Shown here piece after piece: positions 1 through 5,508 of a DNA stretch of 5,508 bases. How positions within the stretch are numbered: position 1 is the first letter of the stretch; each line of letters begins with the position of its first letter. Made by a program: the position numbers and the translations under genes. This stretch comes from Synechococcus sp. CPC35 (lineage in GTDB: Bacteria > Cyanobacteriota > Cyanobacteriia > PCC-6307 > Cyanobiaceae): the NCBI GenBank assembly GCA_002684175.1, contig NYUU01000051.1:3879-9386 (forward strand), in the 5' to 3' direction. The notes beneath the pieces were generated by a model. That model was not told where the DNA came from. It ran no database searches and was given only the letters and a program-made list of their open reading frames with translations.

Positions 1-134
1 AGCAGACCCCACCGCTTCAGGGTGATCGAGCCGGTGTCGATGACACCCACCGTGGCCAGCACAGCCATGGTGACCCTGGCCCATTTCGCGCCTGGGTCCT
101 GTCGGCGTCGACTGACAAGCCGGGTGCTGCCCAT
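1..134 (-). CDS. Vitamin K epoxide reductase (VKOR) family protein, N-terminal fragment (continues past the left edge)
   Basis: Minus-strand reading from ATG at 134-132 stays open to the window edge and gives 44 complete residues. A short basic N-terminus (TRLVSRRRQDPGAKW) leads into a hydrophobic segment containing ARVTMAVLATVGVIDTGSIT, about residues 19-38. That pattern, with Trp-Ala-Arg before the first membrane helix and a V-(I/L)-D-T-G motif at its end, is what I know from the first transmembrane helix of bacterial VKOR homologues. In cyanobacteria these are often fused to a C-terminal thioredoxin-like domain and oxidise DsbA/Trx-type partners using quinone, driving disulfide formation in the periplasm or thylakoid lumen. 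The catalytic cysteines and any thioredoxin domain would lie outside the window, so function cannot be confirmed here. An AGG (GAAGG context) six bases upstream of the ATG supports the start. The gene is divergent from rimO. Confidence 0.7.
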   Translation of the reverse strand, partial: MGSTRLVSRRRQDPGAKWARVTMAVLATVGVIDTGSITLKRWGL

Positions 135-222
135 CCATGACCTTCAAGTGAATGAATTCTGTCAGTTCAGAAAGGATTCGGACCTCTCCTTAGGGTGAGT
201 GAAGGCGCACCGGTCCAGCGAG
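135..222. promoter_or_regulatory. Divergent intergenic region between the VKOR-like gene and rimO
   Basis: These 88 bases separate two genes reading away from each other, so both promoters should lie here or just inside the genes. I see no convincing -35/-10 pair in either direction. The only structure is a small inverted repeat, TTCTG (157-161) and CAGAA (168-172) with a six-base spacer, which could be a regulator half-site pair but is short enough to be chance. A GTG at 199-201, in frame with rimO and preceded by AGGG, is a possible alternative start, so the regulatory part may end at 198. Confidence 0.35.
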
Positions 223-1605
223 ATGTCTCCGACCGCAACGAAACCAGTACCGACGGTCGCCTTCGCCCATCTGGGCTGCGAGAAAAACCGTGTGGACACC
301 GAGCATATGGTGGGGCTGCTGGCTCAGGCCGGCTACGGCGTCAGCAGCGACGAGAACGATGCCTCCGTCGTGGTGGTGAACACCTGCAGCTTCATCCAGG
401 ACGCACGCGAGGAATCCGTGCGGACTCTCGTGGGTCTGGCGGAGCAAGGCAAGGAGCTGATCATCGCAGGATGTCTTGCCCAGCACTTTCAGGAGGAACT
501 GCTGGAGTCGATCCCTGAGGCAAAGGCGATCGTCGGCACCGGGGATTACCAGCACATTGTTGAAGTGCTGCAGCGCGTGGAAGCGGGCGAACGGGTGAAC
601 CGGGTCAGCACCCTTCCCACGTTTGTGGGTGATGAGCATCTGCCGCGCCAGCGCACCACCAACCAGGCCGTGGCATTTCTGAAGGTGGCGGAAGGCTGCG
701 ACTACCGCTGCGCGTTCTGCATCATCCCCAAGCTTCGTGGGAACCAGCGCAGCCGCACGATCGAGTCAATCGTGGCGGAAGCGCACCAGCTCGCCGAAGA
801 GGGCGTCCAGGAACTGATCCTGATCAGCCAGATCACCACCAATTACGGTCTAGACCTCTACCGAAAACCCAAGCTCGCCGAACTGCTCCGGGCCCTGGGT
901 GAGGTGGAGATCCCCTGGATCAGGGTGCATTACGCCTATCCCACAGGACTGACCCCGGAGGTCTTGGCCGCTTACCGCGAAGTCCCGAATGTGGTGCCCT
1001 ATCTGGATCTGCCGCTGCAGCACAGCCACCCTGAAGTGCTGCGGGCGATGAACCGGCCATGGCAGACGGATGTGAATGAAACACTGCTGGACAGGATCCG
1101 TGAACAGCTGCCCGATGCAGTTCTGCGCACCACTCTGATCGTTGGCTTTCCCGGAGAAACCGAGGAACACTTCCAGCACCTGATGGATTTTCTCAAGCGC
1201 CATCGTTTTGACCACGTGGGTGTGTTCACCTTCTCGCCGGAGGACGGCACTGCAGCCGCTGACTTGCCGGACCGTGTCGATCCTGAGACCGCCCAGGCCA
1301 GAAAAGATGCCCTGATGGCGTTGCAGCAGCCGATTTCCGAGGAGCGCAACCAACGCTGGGTGGGCCGCACGGTGGATGTACTGATCGAACAACACAACCC
1401 AACCACGGGAGCCATGGTCGGTCGCTGTGCCCGCTTCGCCCCTGAAGTGGATGGCGAAGTGCATGTGCAACCTGGAGAGAACGGCCAGCAGGCAGCACCG
1501 GGGTCGATGATTCCCGTGCAGATCACAGGTGCTGACATCTACGACCTCAGCGGACGGATCGTCGGTGCCCGGGCGATGGTGGCGGCAATCAGAGCAGACG
1601 CTTGA
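223..1605 (+). CDS. rimO: Ribosomal protein S12 (aspartate-C3) methylthiotransferase RimO
   Basis: RimO is a cytosolic radical SAM enzyme that adds a methylthio group to the beta-carbon of the conserved aspartate of ribosomal protein S12. The 460-residue product has the full three-domain layout. An N-terminal UPF0004 domain carries cluster-ligand cysteines at C19 (LGCEKNRVD), C55 (NTCSF) and C84 (AGCLAQ). The central radical SAM domain (about 150-370) carries C159-x3-C163-x2-C166 in [13 protein letters not shown]-terminal TRAM domain spans about 375-450. The LGCxKNxVD signature and the CxxxC spacing favour RimO over the tRNA enzyme MiaB, whose N-terminal motif is typically GCQMN. Length matches the family. 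I chose ATG 223 because it leaves a normal short leader before [12 protein letters not shown] 199 would add eight residues and has an AGGG three bases upstream, so it is a real alternative. Its stop overlaps the next gene by four bases. Confidence 0.95.
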   Translation: MSPTATKPVPTVAFAHLGCEKNRVDTEHMVGLLAQAGYGVSSDENDASVVVVNTCSFIQDAREESVRTLVGLAEQGKELIIAGCLAQHFQEELLESIPEAKAIVGTGDYQHIVEVLQRVEAGERVNRVSTLPTFVGDEHLPRQRTTNQAVAFLKVAEGCDYRCAFCIIPKLRGNQRSRTIESIVAEAHQLAEEGVQELILISQITTNYGLDLYRKPKLAELLRALGEVEIPWIRVHYAYPTGLTPEVLAAYREVPNVVPYLDLPLQHSHPEVLRAMNRPWQTDVNETLLDRIREQLPDAVLRTTLIVGFPGETEEHFQHLMDFLKRHRFDHVGVFTFSPEDGTAAADLPDRVDPETAQARKDALMALQQPISEERNQRWVGRTVDVLIEQHNPTTGAMVGRCARFAPEVDGEVHVQPGENGQQAAPGSMIPVQITGADIYDLSGRIVGARAMVAAIRADA

Positions 1606-2825
1606 GCGCCTTCCCGCTTCGCCTTGGCCAGCAACGCAACCTTTTTCTGGTGGTCTCCGGTCTCAGCACGGCAGGATCCTTTGCCGGAATCACGGCCAAG
1701 GGCTGGATCCTTCTGCAGGGAAGCGCTGATCCCTTCGTGCTTGCCCTCAATTTTGCAGCTCTTTCTCTACCGAGCCTGGTCTTCAGCGGACCCGCTGGGG
1801 TCCGCACTGATCGGCTCGGGTGTGAACGGGTGCTGGTGCAGGCGCAATGGGGTCTGCTCGCCGCCGCCGCTCTCGGAGCTCTGGCGATTCCACTGCTTGA
1901 GGGAAAGCAGCAGGTTCTGCTGCTGCTCGGCAGCACGCTGATGGTGGGCATCGCTGGAGCCTTTGAACTCACAGCACGGAACAAATATTGCTCACTGCTG
2001 GTGGAGGAGCCACAGCAGTTGGCGGGGTACCTGGCCAGCTTCTCTGTGGTGTTCAACGTGGGCAAACTGGTGGGCCCGCCGATCGGCGGGTTGTTGGTGG
2101 CGATGGCAGGGCCAGCCTGGGCGCTGGGTATCGATGCAGCGAGCTATCTGCTGCCGATCAGCAGCGTGCTGTTTCTGCTCAGACCGCGGCGTGACCTGGA
2201 ACAACGCAGCGGCGGTAGCAGCAGTGCCACACTCCTGAACGCCTGGCGGGAATGTGGAACCACCTTGCGCGGCGTGCTGACCATGACCGCACTGCTCTGC
2301 ATCGTGAACTTCTACCACCCAGGCCTGGCTCCCCTGATTGCAAGTCAGATTCTTGGCCCGGATCCCCGTGATCTGGGGCTGTTCACGAGCGTGCTGGCAG
2401 CCGGCAGCATCGCCGGTGGTTTGGTGCTGCAACGCAACAGCAGCCAATTCAGCCGGCGTCCGTTCCTGACTCTCGGCGGATTCGGCCTGATCACAGCCAT
2501 CGCCCAACTGGGCATGGCCGGAACCAATGGGATTGAGATCAACCTGGCCATGACTTTTCTGATCGGTGCAGGAACCGCAGGTTTCCTTAGCAGCTGCAAT
2601 CTGATCACACAGATCGGGTCTCCCCAGGTGATGCGTGGACGCATGGCAGGCCTGAGTCAGATCGCCTTTCTCGGGGGAGGCGGGCTGAGCGGCTTACTGG
2701 CCGCATTGCTGGTGATGGCCACCAGTCTCTCAACCACCTTCGCAATCACAGGTGGGATTGGTCTCGCACTGGCGGTTCTTTGGGTAACCCGCCGGGGGGG
2801 AAGGGTTCTTGAACCCTCTTCCTAA
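1602..2825 (+). CDS. Major facilitator superfamily transporter, DHA3/MFS_3-like (substrate unknown)
   Basis: A 407-residue, strongly hydrophobic protein with about 11-12 probable membrane helices, the expected size for a 12-helix MFS carrier of the inner membrane. The first helix is about residues 14-36. The loop between helices 2 and 3 has the motif-A-like sequence [16 protein letters not shown] (about 63-78). This resembles the GxxADRxxRRxxL loop of the DHA3/EntS-type drug and siderophore exporters. The GPPIGGLL motif around the fifth helix and [14 protein letters not shown] in the late loop also fit that group. The substrate cannot be read from sequence; efflux by proton antiport is the family expectation. 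No ATG lies near the N-terminus in this frame. TTG 1602 is the best start because it gives a four-base overlap with the rimO stop (TTGA), an arrangement typical of coupled genes. No strong ribosome site is visible, as expected for coupling. The 3' end contains a G7 run (2794-2800) read in frame. Confidence 0.85.
   Translation: MSAFPLRLGQQRNLFLVVSGLSTAGSFAGITAKGWILLQGSADPFVLALNFAALSLPSLVFSGPAGVRTDRLGCERVLVQAQWGLLAAAALGALAIPLLEGKQQVLLLLGSTLMVGIAGAFELTARNKYCSLLVEEPQQLAGYLASFSVVFNVGKLVGPPIGGLLVAMAGPAWALGIDAASYLLPISSVLFLLRPRRDLEQRSGGSSSATLLNAWRECGTTLRGVLTMTALLCIVNFYHPGLAPLIASQILGPDPRDLGLFTSVLAAGSIAGGLVLQRNSSQFSRRPFLTLGGFGLITAIAQLGMAGTNGIEINLAMTFLIGAGTAGFLSSCNLITQIGSPQVMRGRMAGLSQIAFLGGGGLSGLLAALLVMATSLSTTFAITGGIGLALAVLWVTRRGGRVLEPSS
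2802..2817. terminator. Possible bidirectional hairpin terminator between the MFS gene and petL
   Basis: AGGGTTC (2802-2808) and GAACCCT (2811-2817) form a perfect seven-base inverted repeat around TT; sterically it is more likely a six-base stem with a CTTG tetraloop. It lies inside the last codons of the MFS gene, ending six bases before its stop codon, and about 12 bases past the petL stop as read from the other strand. Neither side has a clear U-tract: the plus side continues TCTTCC, and the minus side TTCCCCCCC. It is therefore not a canonical intrinsic terminator, but the position between two converging genes fits a shared stop signal. Confidence 0.4.
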
Positions 2826-2829
2826 GGCT

Positions 2830-2922
2830 CTAAATCAGCTTGATGCCCTTTAGCAGCTTGGTGAGCAAAAAGGCTGCCGTCAAACCGGCACCGACCATCC
2901 CGAGATACATAGCGATGGCCAT
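2830..2922 (-). CDS. petL: Cytochrome b6f complex subunit PetL (30 residues)
   Basis: A 30-codon reading frame on the minus strand, ATG 2922-2920 to TAG 2832-2830. The product starts MAIAMYLGMVGAGLTAAF and ends LLKGIKLI: one hydrophobic helix with lysines only near the C-terminus, so by the positive-inside rule the C-terminus should face the cytoplasm/stroma. It aligns without gaps to the chloroplast PetL pattern as I remember it (Y-x-G-x4-A-x-L-T ... I-[RK]-L-I at the C-terminus), and cyanobacterial PetL also ends IKLI. PetL is a peripheral single-helix subunit that stabilises the dimeric cytochrome b6f complex in the thylakoid membrane. Family length is about 30-32 residues, so it appears complete. 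No Shine-Dalgarno sequence is evident upstream; the Met at position 5 is an alternative start. The stop lies four bases from the converging MFS stop. Too short for many gene callers. Confidence 0.8.
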   Translation of the reverse strand: MAIAMYLGMVGAGLTAAFLLTKLLKGIKLI

Positions 2923-3067
2923 GTGCAAGTGAAGAGGTGACCACTATTAGATCAGACATGGGGCCCATAACTTCAAGTTGCGCTTAGGGTTTGTCATCTC
3001 ATGTCACTTAATAACGTTGGTCGCGCACAGGATCGACCGTATTTCTAAATTACAATCGCCCGCTGGT
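2923..3067. promoter_or_regulatory. Divergent promoter region between petL and the radical SAM gene
   Basis: A 145-base gap, AT-richer than the flanking genes, upstream of both petL (minus) and the radical SAM gene (plus). On the plus strand TACAAT (3051-3056) matches the bacterial -10 consensus at five of six positions and lies 11 bases before ATG 3068, implying an almost leaderless transcript. No good -35 sits 17 bases before it. On the minus strand TAATAG, about 20 bases before the petL ATG, is a weak -10 candidate, with TTGAAG 21 bases further up, which is too far for a standard spacing. A short palindrome, ATGGG-G-CCCAT (2958-2968), lies between the two. All of these assignments are tentative. 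Confidence 0.4.
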
Positions 3068-4648
3068 ATGCGCACCTTATTCATCTATCCCGAATTCCCG
3101 AAAACCTTCTGGAGTTACGAGAAAATTCTTGAATTGGTTAACCGCAAGGTGCTTTTACCCCCCCTGGGGTTGGTGACAGTGGCGGCTCTTCTCCCTCAGG
3201 AATGGGATATGAGATTAGTGGACAGGAATGTCCGTGAGGTGACCGAAGAAGAGTGGAACTGGGCTGAGATGGTGATCATCTCCGGGATGATCGTTCAGAA
3301 GGAAGATATGGCCGTTCAGATCGCCAAAGCCAAACATCTGGGCCTTCCTGTAGCTGTGGGAGGTCCCTATGCGAGTTCCACTCCGGATGCGCCGGAGCTG
3401 GATGAGGCGGATTTCAAGATTCTTGATGAAGGGGAAATCACTCTCCCAATGTTCCTGGATGCACTGGAAAAGGGTGAAACCAGTGGCAGCTTCACCTCGG
3501 GTGGAGATAAGCCCGATGTGACAGAAACGCCCATTCCCCGATTCGATCTGCTTGAGCTAGACGCTTATGACTCCATGAGCGTTCAGTTCTCCAGAGGTTG
3601 CCCGTTCAACTGTGAGTTCTGCGACATCATTGTTCTCTACGGGCGAAAACCTCGCACCAAAAAACCAGAACAACTGATTGCCGAATTGCAATCTCTCCAC
3701 GATCTTGGATGGCGCCGTTCGATCTTTCTTGTTGATGACAATTTCATCGGCAACAAGCGCAACGCAAAGATGCTGCTTCCACAGATCCGCACCTGGCAGG
3801 AGGAGCGCGGCTATCCATTCAGCTTCGCCACAGAAGCCTCAGTGGATCTTGCCGATGACGAAGAGATGATGCAGATGATGCATGACGCTCGCTTCGAAAG
3901 TGTCTTCCTCGGCATCGAGACACCGGATGAAGCCAGCCTCGAGACCGCCCGGAAGCTCCAGAACACCCGCAACCCCCTCGATGCTGCCGTGGACCGGATT
4001 ACGGCCAACGGTCTCCGGGTTATGGCGGGCTTCATCATCGGCTTCGACGGAGAGAAATCCGGAGCAGGCCCACGCATCGTTGAATTTGTAACCCGAACAG
4101 GTATTCCGGCCGCAATGATGGGGATGCTTCAGGCACTACCGAAGACAGCACTGTGGGCACGGCTGGAGCGGGAAGGTCGTCTGATTCAGAACGAGGATGC
4201 TGCCAAGGGTGTCAATCAGACCAATCTGCTGAACTTCAAACCAACCCGTCCGATTCGCGAGATTGCCAACGAATACGTGGAGTCTTTCTGCGCCTTGTAC
4301 GAACCGAACGCCTACATGGACCGGGTATACAGCTACTACCTCAAAATGGGTGCACCACGATGGAAAGCTGCCCCGAAGTTGCCAACCTGGACCGATATCA
4401 GAGCCCTGAGCATCGTGGTCTGGAGGCAGGGAATCAAGCGAGATACCCGCTGGCGCTTCTGGCGTTACATGATCGGAATGGCACGACAAAACCCCGCGTT
4501 ACTTGAACAGTTCCTTGTGGTGTTAGCCCACAACGAACATTTCCAGGAATACCGTGCGATTGTTCGACGGGAGATCAAAGAACAACTGGATGTTCTGCCA
4601 CCGGAAGAGGAGGAATCATCAACACAGAAAGAGCTTCAGGCCGCCTAA
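3068..4648 (+). CDS. B12-binding-fold radical SAM protein, DUF4070/HpnP-like group, substrate unknown
   Basis: A 526-residue protein of the cobalamin-dependent radical SAM type. Residues 1-140 form the N-terminal B12-binding-like Rossmann domain: MRTLFIYPEFP at the first strand, PPLGLVTVAALLP, LVDRNV at 50-55 and VGGPYAS at 97-103. The usual DxHxxG histidine motif is absent (DRNVRE instead). The radical SAM domain (about 168-390) has the cluster motif C178-x3-C182-x2-C185 in SRGCPFNCEFC, then FLVDDNFIGNKRNA (220-233), FLGIETP (280-286) and GFIIGFDGE (321-329). The C-terminal 130 or so residues match the DUF4070 type that follows the radical SAM core in HpnP-like proteins. HpnP methylates hopanoids at C-2, but many relatives have unknown substrates and I cannot assign one. 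ATG 3068 is preferred because conserved sequence begins there; an upstream in-frame TTG at 2978 would add a 30-residue, unconserved-looking leader. It converges on the DUF4346 gene. Confidence 0.88.
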   Translation: MRTLFIYPEFPKTFWSYEKILELVNRKVLLPPLGLVTVAALLPQEWDMRLVDRNVREVTEEEWNWAEMVIISGMIVQKEDMAVQIAKAKHLGLPVAVGGPYASSTPDAPELDEADFKILDEGEITLPMFLDALEKGETSGSFTSGGDKPDVTETPIPRFDLLELDAYDSMSVQFSRGCPFNCEFCDIIVLYGRKPRTKKPEQLIAELQSLHDLGWRRSIFLVDDNFIGNKRNAKMLLPQIRTWQEERGYPFSFATEASVDLADDEEMMQMMHDARFESVFLGIETPDEASLETARKLQNTRNPLDAAVDRITANGLRVMAGFIIGFDGEKSGAGPRIVEFVTRTGIPAAMMGMLQALPKTALWARLEREGRLIQNEDAAKGVNQTNLLNFKPTRPIREIANEYVESFCALYEPNAYMDRVYSYYLKMGAPRWKAAPKLPTWTDIRALSIVVWRQGIKRDTRWRFWRYMIGMARQNPALLEQFLVVLAHNEHFQEYRAIVRREIKEQLDVLPPEEEESSTQKELQAA

Positions 4649-4657
4649 TTTCCTGCT

Positions 4658-5065
4658 TTAGTCCTGCACATAGCCGCGGCCCTCGCGCAGACACAGCTCG
4701 GCTTTTTGCAGTTCCCGGCCGAGATAGAGGGCATGATCCAGCTGGCTCAGCGGATGAGGTCCGTCACCTTCGGTGAGCTTGATGCCGAGCTCCTTTGCGC
4801 TCCGCCCACGAATCACCATTGAGGCCGAGCGGGATCCCTTGCCTCCCCTGCAGCTCAGCACCTCTCCTGTCTCCGGATCATGGGCAAGACCCTTCTCATC
4901 GATGGTGTTGCCGAAATGCTCCAGCACCAGCTCACCAGCCTGCTGATCCACCTTGATCAGGAAATATCCGCAGGAGTCGAGGGTGATGAACCGCTGTGAA
5001 AGACATTCGTCCAGGGCATCGATGGCCGCAATGGTCGAGGCGAGGGTTTCAGAAGTCTTGATCAT
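4658..5065 (-). CDS. DUF4346 domain-containing protein, stand-alone form
   Basis: A 135-residue soluble protein with no signal peptide or membrane helix. After a short helical N-terminus (1-25), the DUF4346 domain fills the rest: LDSCGYFLIKVD (29-40), EHFGNTIDEKGLAHDPETGEV (about 49-69), a basic glycine/serine stretch (RGGKGSRSAS, from 73), IRGRSAKELGIKL, and the conserved end DHALYLGRELQKAE ... YVQD (110-135). I recognise this as the domain also found at the C-terminus of archaeal dihydropteroate-synthase-like proteins and as a free-standing small protein in most cyanobacteria. Its biochemical role is unknown to me; a link to pterin or folate chemistry is suggested only by that fusion. ATG 5065 lies nine bases after the stop of the acyltransferase gene, so the two are probably one transcript; GAAG just before the ATG is a weak ribosome site. 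Its stop is nine bases from the converging radical SAM gene. Confidence 0.83.
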   Translation of the reverse strand: MIKTSETLASTIAAIDALDECLSQRFITLDSCGYFLIKVDQQAGELVLEHFGNTIDEKGLAHDPETGEVLSCRGGKGSRSASMVIRGRSAKELGIKLTEGDGPHPLSQLDHALYLGRELQKAELCLREGRGYVQD

Positions 5066-5074
5066 GTCTTCAAC

Positions 5075-5508
5075 CTACAAACCCAGGGCAGGCGTGTCGG
5101 CCTTGAACGGCAGTTCGGCGTTGATCGCCTCGATCTCCTCCAGCATCAGGGCATTCACCCTTGGGAGCCAGGCTCTGATCAAGCCATCCATCTGGGGGTT
5201 GTACCAACGGTGAAGGCTGGCGTGGGGCCGGGCCACAAAGCCTCGACGTCGCTTGTGGCTTCCCCCGGCCCCGGGATCGAAGCTGTCGATTCCATGGGCA
5301 ATCGCCCATTCAATCGGGGCGTAGTAACAGACCTCGAAATGAAGGCAATCGAACTCCTGCCTGCTGCCCCAGTAACGCCCCCAGAGCTGCCTGCCGTCCT
5401 GGACACACATCGACATACCAACCGGTTCACGCGGATCGCCATGGTGCGCAGAAAACAGCACCACCTGGTCGCGGTGAAGATCAGCCAGCTGCGCAAAGAA
5501 TCCCTTCT
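5075..5508 (-). CDS. COG3146-type GNAT/FemAB-like N-acyltransferase, C-terminal part (continues past the right edge)
   Basis: The frame is open from the right window edge to TAG at 5077-5075 and gives 143 complete residues, the C-terminal part of a protein that is normally about 370-400 residues. Visible signatures are FFAQLADLHRDQVVLFSA at the edge, LWGRYWGSRQEFDCLHFEVC in the middle, the YYAPIEWAIAHG helix, and GAGGSHKRRRGFVARPHASL. The run YGRYWG ... LHFExCYYxxIexAI ... GAqGeHKxxRGF is the pattern I know from the DUF482/COG3146 predicted N-acyltransferases, a FemAB-like branch of the GNAT fold. These are cytosolic, and the acceptor substrate is not established; older annotations speak of peptidoglycan biosynthesis without firm proof. 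A GTG at 5464 in frame is internal, not a start, since family-like sequence continues upstream of it. It is the upstream partner of the DUF4346 gene, nine bases apart. Confidence 0.87.
   Translation of the reverse strand, partial: KGFFAQLADLHRDQVVLFSAHHGDPREPVGMSMCVQDGRQLWGRYWGSRQEFDCLHFEVCYYAPIEWAIAHGIDSFDPGAGGSHKRRRGFVARPHASLHRWYNPQMDGLIRAWLPRVNALMLEEIEAINAELPFKADTPALGL

Noticed and set aside
850..1470. Long minus-strand open frames antisense to rimO (also 999-1538 and 1226-1498)
   Set aside because: They lie opposite a strongly supported gene, have compositions typical of antisense translation of GC-rich coding DNA, and show no family motif.
1992..2507. Minus-strand open frame of 171 codons opposite the MFS gene
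   Set aside because: The product is rich in His, Gln and Ala with no recognisable fold; it is a shadow of the transporter reading frame.
2794..2800. Possible frameshift at the G7 run near the end of the MFS gene
   Set aside because: The frame reads through cleanly to a stop 25 bases later, and the protein length is normal, so there is no sign of a break. The run could still be a sequencing-error hotspot.
2978..3067. TTG-initiated N-terminal extension of the radical SAM protein
   Set aside because: It adds 30 residues that do not look like part of the B12-binding fold, which begins at MRTLFIYP. The stretch is AT-rich, contains a plausible -10 element, and looks like intergenic DNA.
4136..4489. 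Overlapping plus and minus open frames inside the 3' part of the radical SAM gene
   Set aside because: Both are out-of-frame shadows of the DUF4070 region and have no motif or ribosome site.
3068..4648. Naming the radical SAM gene hpnP (hopanoid C-2 methylase) or bchE
   Set aside because: Core motifs are HpnP-like, but many DUF4070 relatives have other or unknown substrates, no hopanoid or chlorophyll gene is adjacent, and I cannot compute a tree. A family-level call is all the sequence supports.
4953..5213. Plus-strand open frame spanning the acyltransferase-DUF4346 junction
   Set aside because: It is antisense to two recognised genes and its translation shows no family features.
5075..5464. 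Treating GTG 5464 as the true start of a short acyltransferase
   Set aside because: The frame stays open to the window edge and the upstream residues (FFAQLADLHRDQ) match what this family has before the GRYWG block, so the gene is a fragment cut by the window, not a short protein.
1..5508. CRISPR array, tRNA, rRNA, insertion sequence, defence system or prophage
   Set aside because: Reading through both strands I found no direct repeat series, cloverleaf, transposase or phage-like gene; the content is dense housekeeping-type chromosome.

Overview
The window looks like ordinary chromosome from a marine or brackish picocyanobacterium of the Synechococcus/Cyanobium type. The evidence is a petL-like photosynthetic microprotein, cyanobacterial-style RimO and DUF4346 proteins, a moderately high GC content in the genes, very tight packing, and start sites with weak or absent Shine-Dalgarno sequences. 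The lineage call rests on remembered family resemblance, not on a search. I see no rRNA, tRNA, CRISPR array, insertion sequence or phage gene, and no gene-free stretch longer than about 300 bases.

Layout. At the left edge (1-134, minus) is the N-terminal piece of a probable vitamin K epoxide reductase (VKOR) family membrane oxidoreductase, running out of the window. It diverges from a plus-strand pair: rimO (223-1605), encoding the radical SAM methylthiotransferase for ribosomal protein S12, and an MFS transporter (1602-2825). These two overlap by four bases (TTGA), which suggests co-transcription and coupled translation. Converging on the transporter with only four bases between stop codons is a 30-codon minus-strand gene (2830-2922) that I identify as petL, the small cytochrome b6f subunit. 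A perfect 7-bp inverted repeat (2802-2817) sits at the junction and may end transcription in one or both directions.

A 145-base divergent intergenic region (2923-3067) then leads to a plus-strand gene (3068-4648) for a 526-residue cobalamin-binding-fold radical SAM protein, related to the DUF4070/HpnP-like group and of unknown substrate. It converges, nine bases apart, on a minus-strand pair: the C-terminal 143 residues of a COG3146-type N-acyltransferase (5075-5508, continuing beyond the right edge), followed by a 135-residue stand-alone DUF4346 protein (4658-5065).

How the genes relate. This is a mosaic of small housekeeping units, not one evident pathway: disulfide formation (VKOR), ribosome modification (RimO), export (MFS), photosynthetic electron transfer (PetL), an uncharacterised radical SAM reaction, and an acyltransferase/DUF4346 pair. 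The parts with truly unknown function are the radical SAM enzyme and the DUF4346 protein with its acyltransferase partner. The easiest thing to miss is petL, which is shorter than common gene-calling cutoffs. I did not find convincing evidence of a new multi-gene system.
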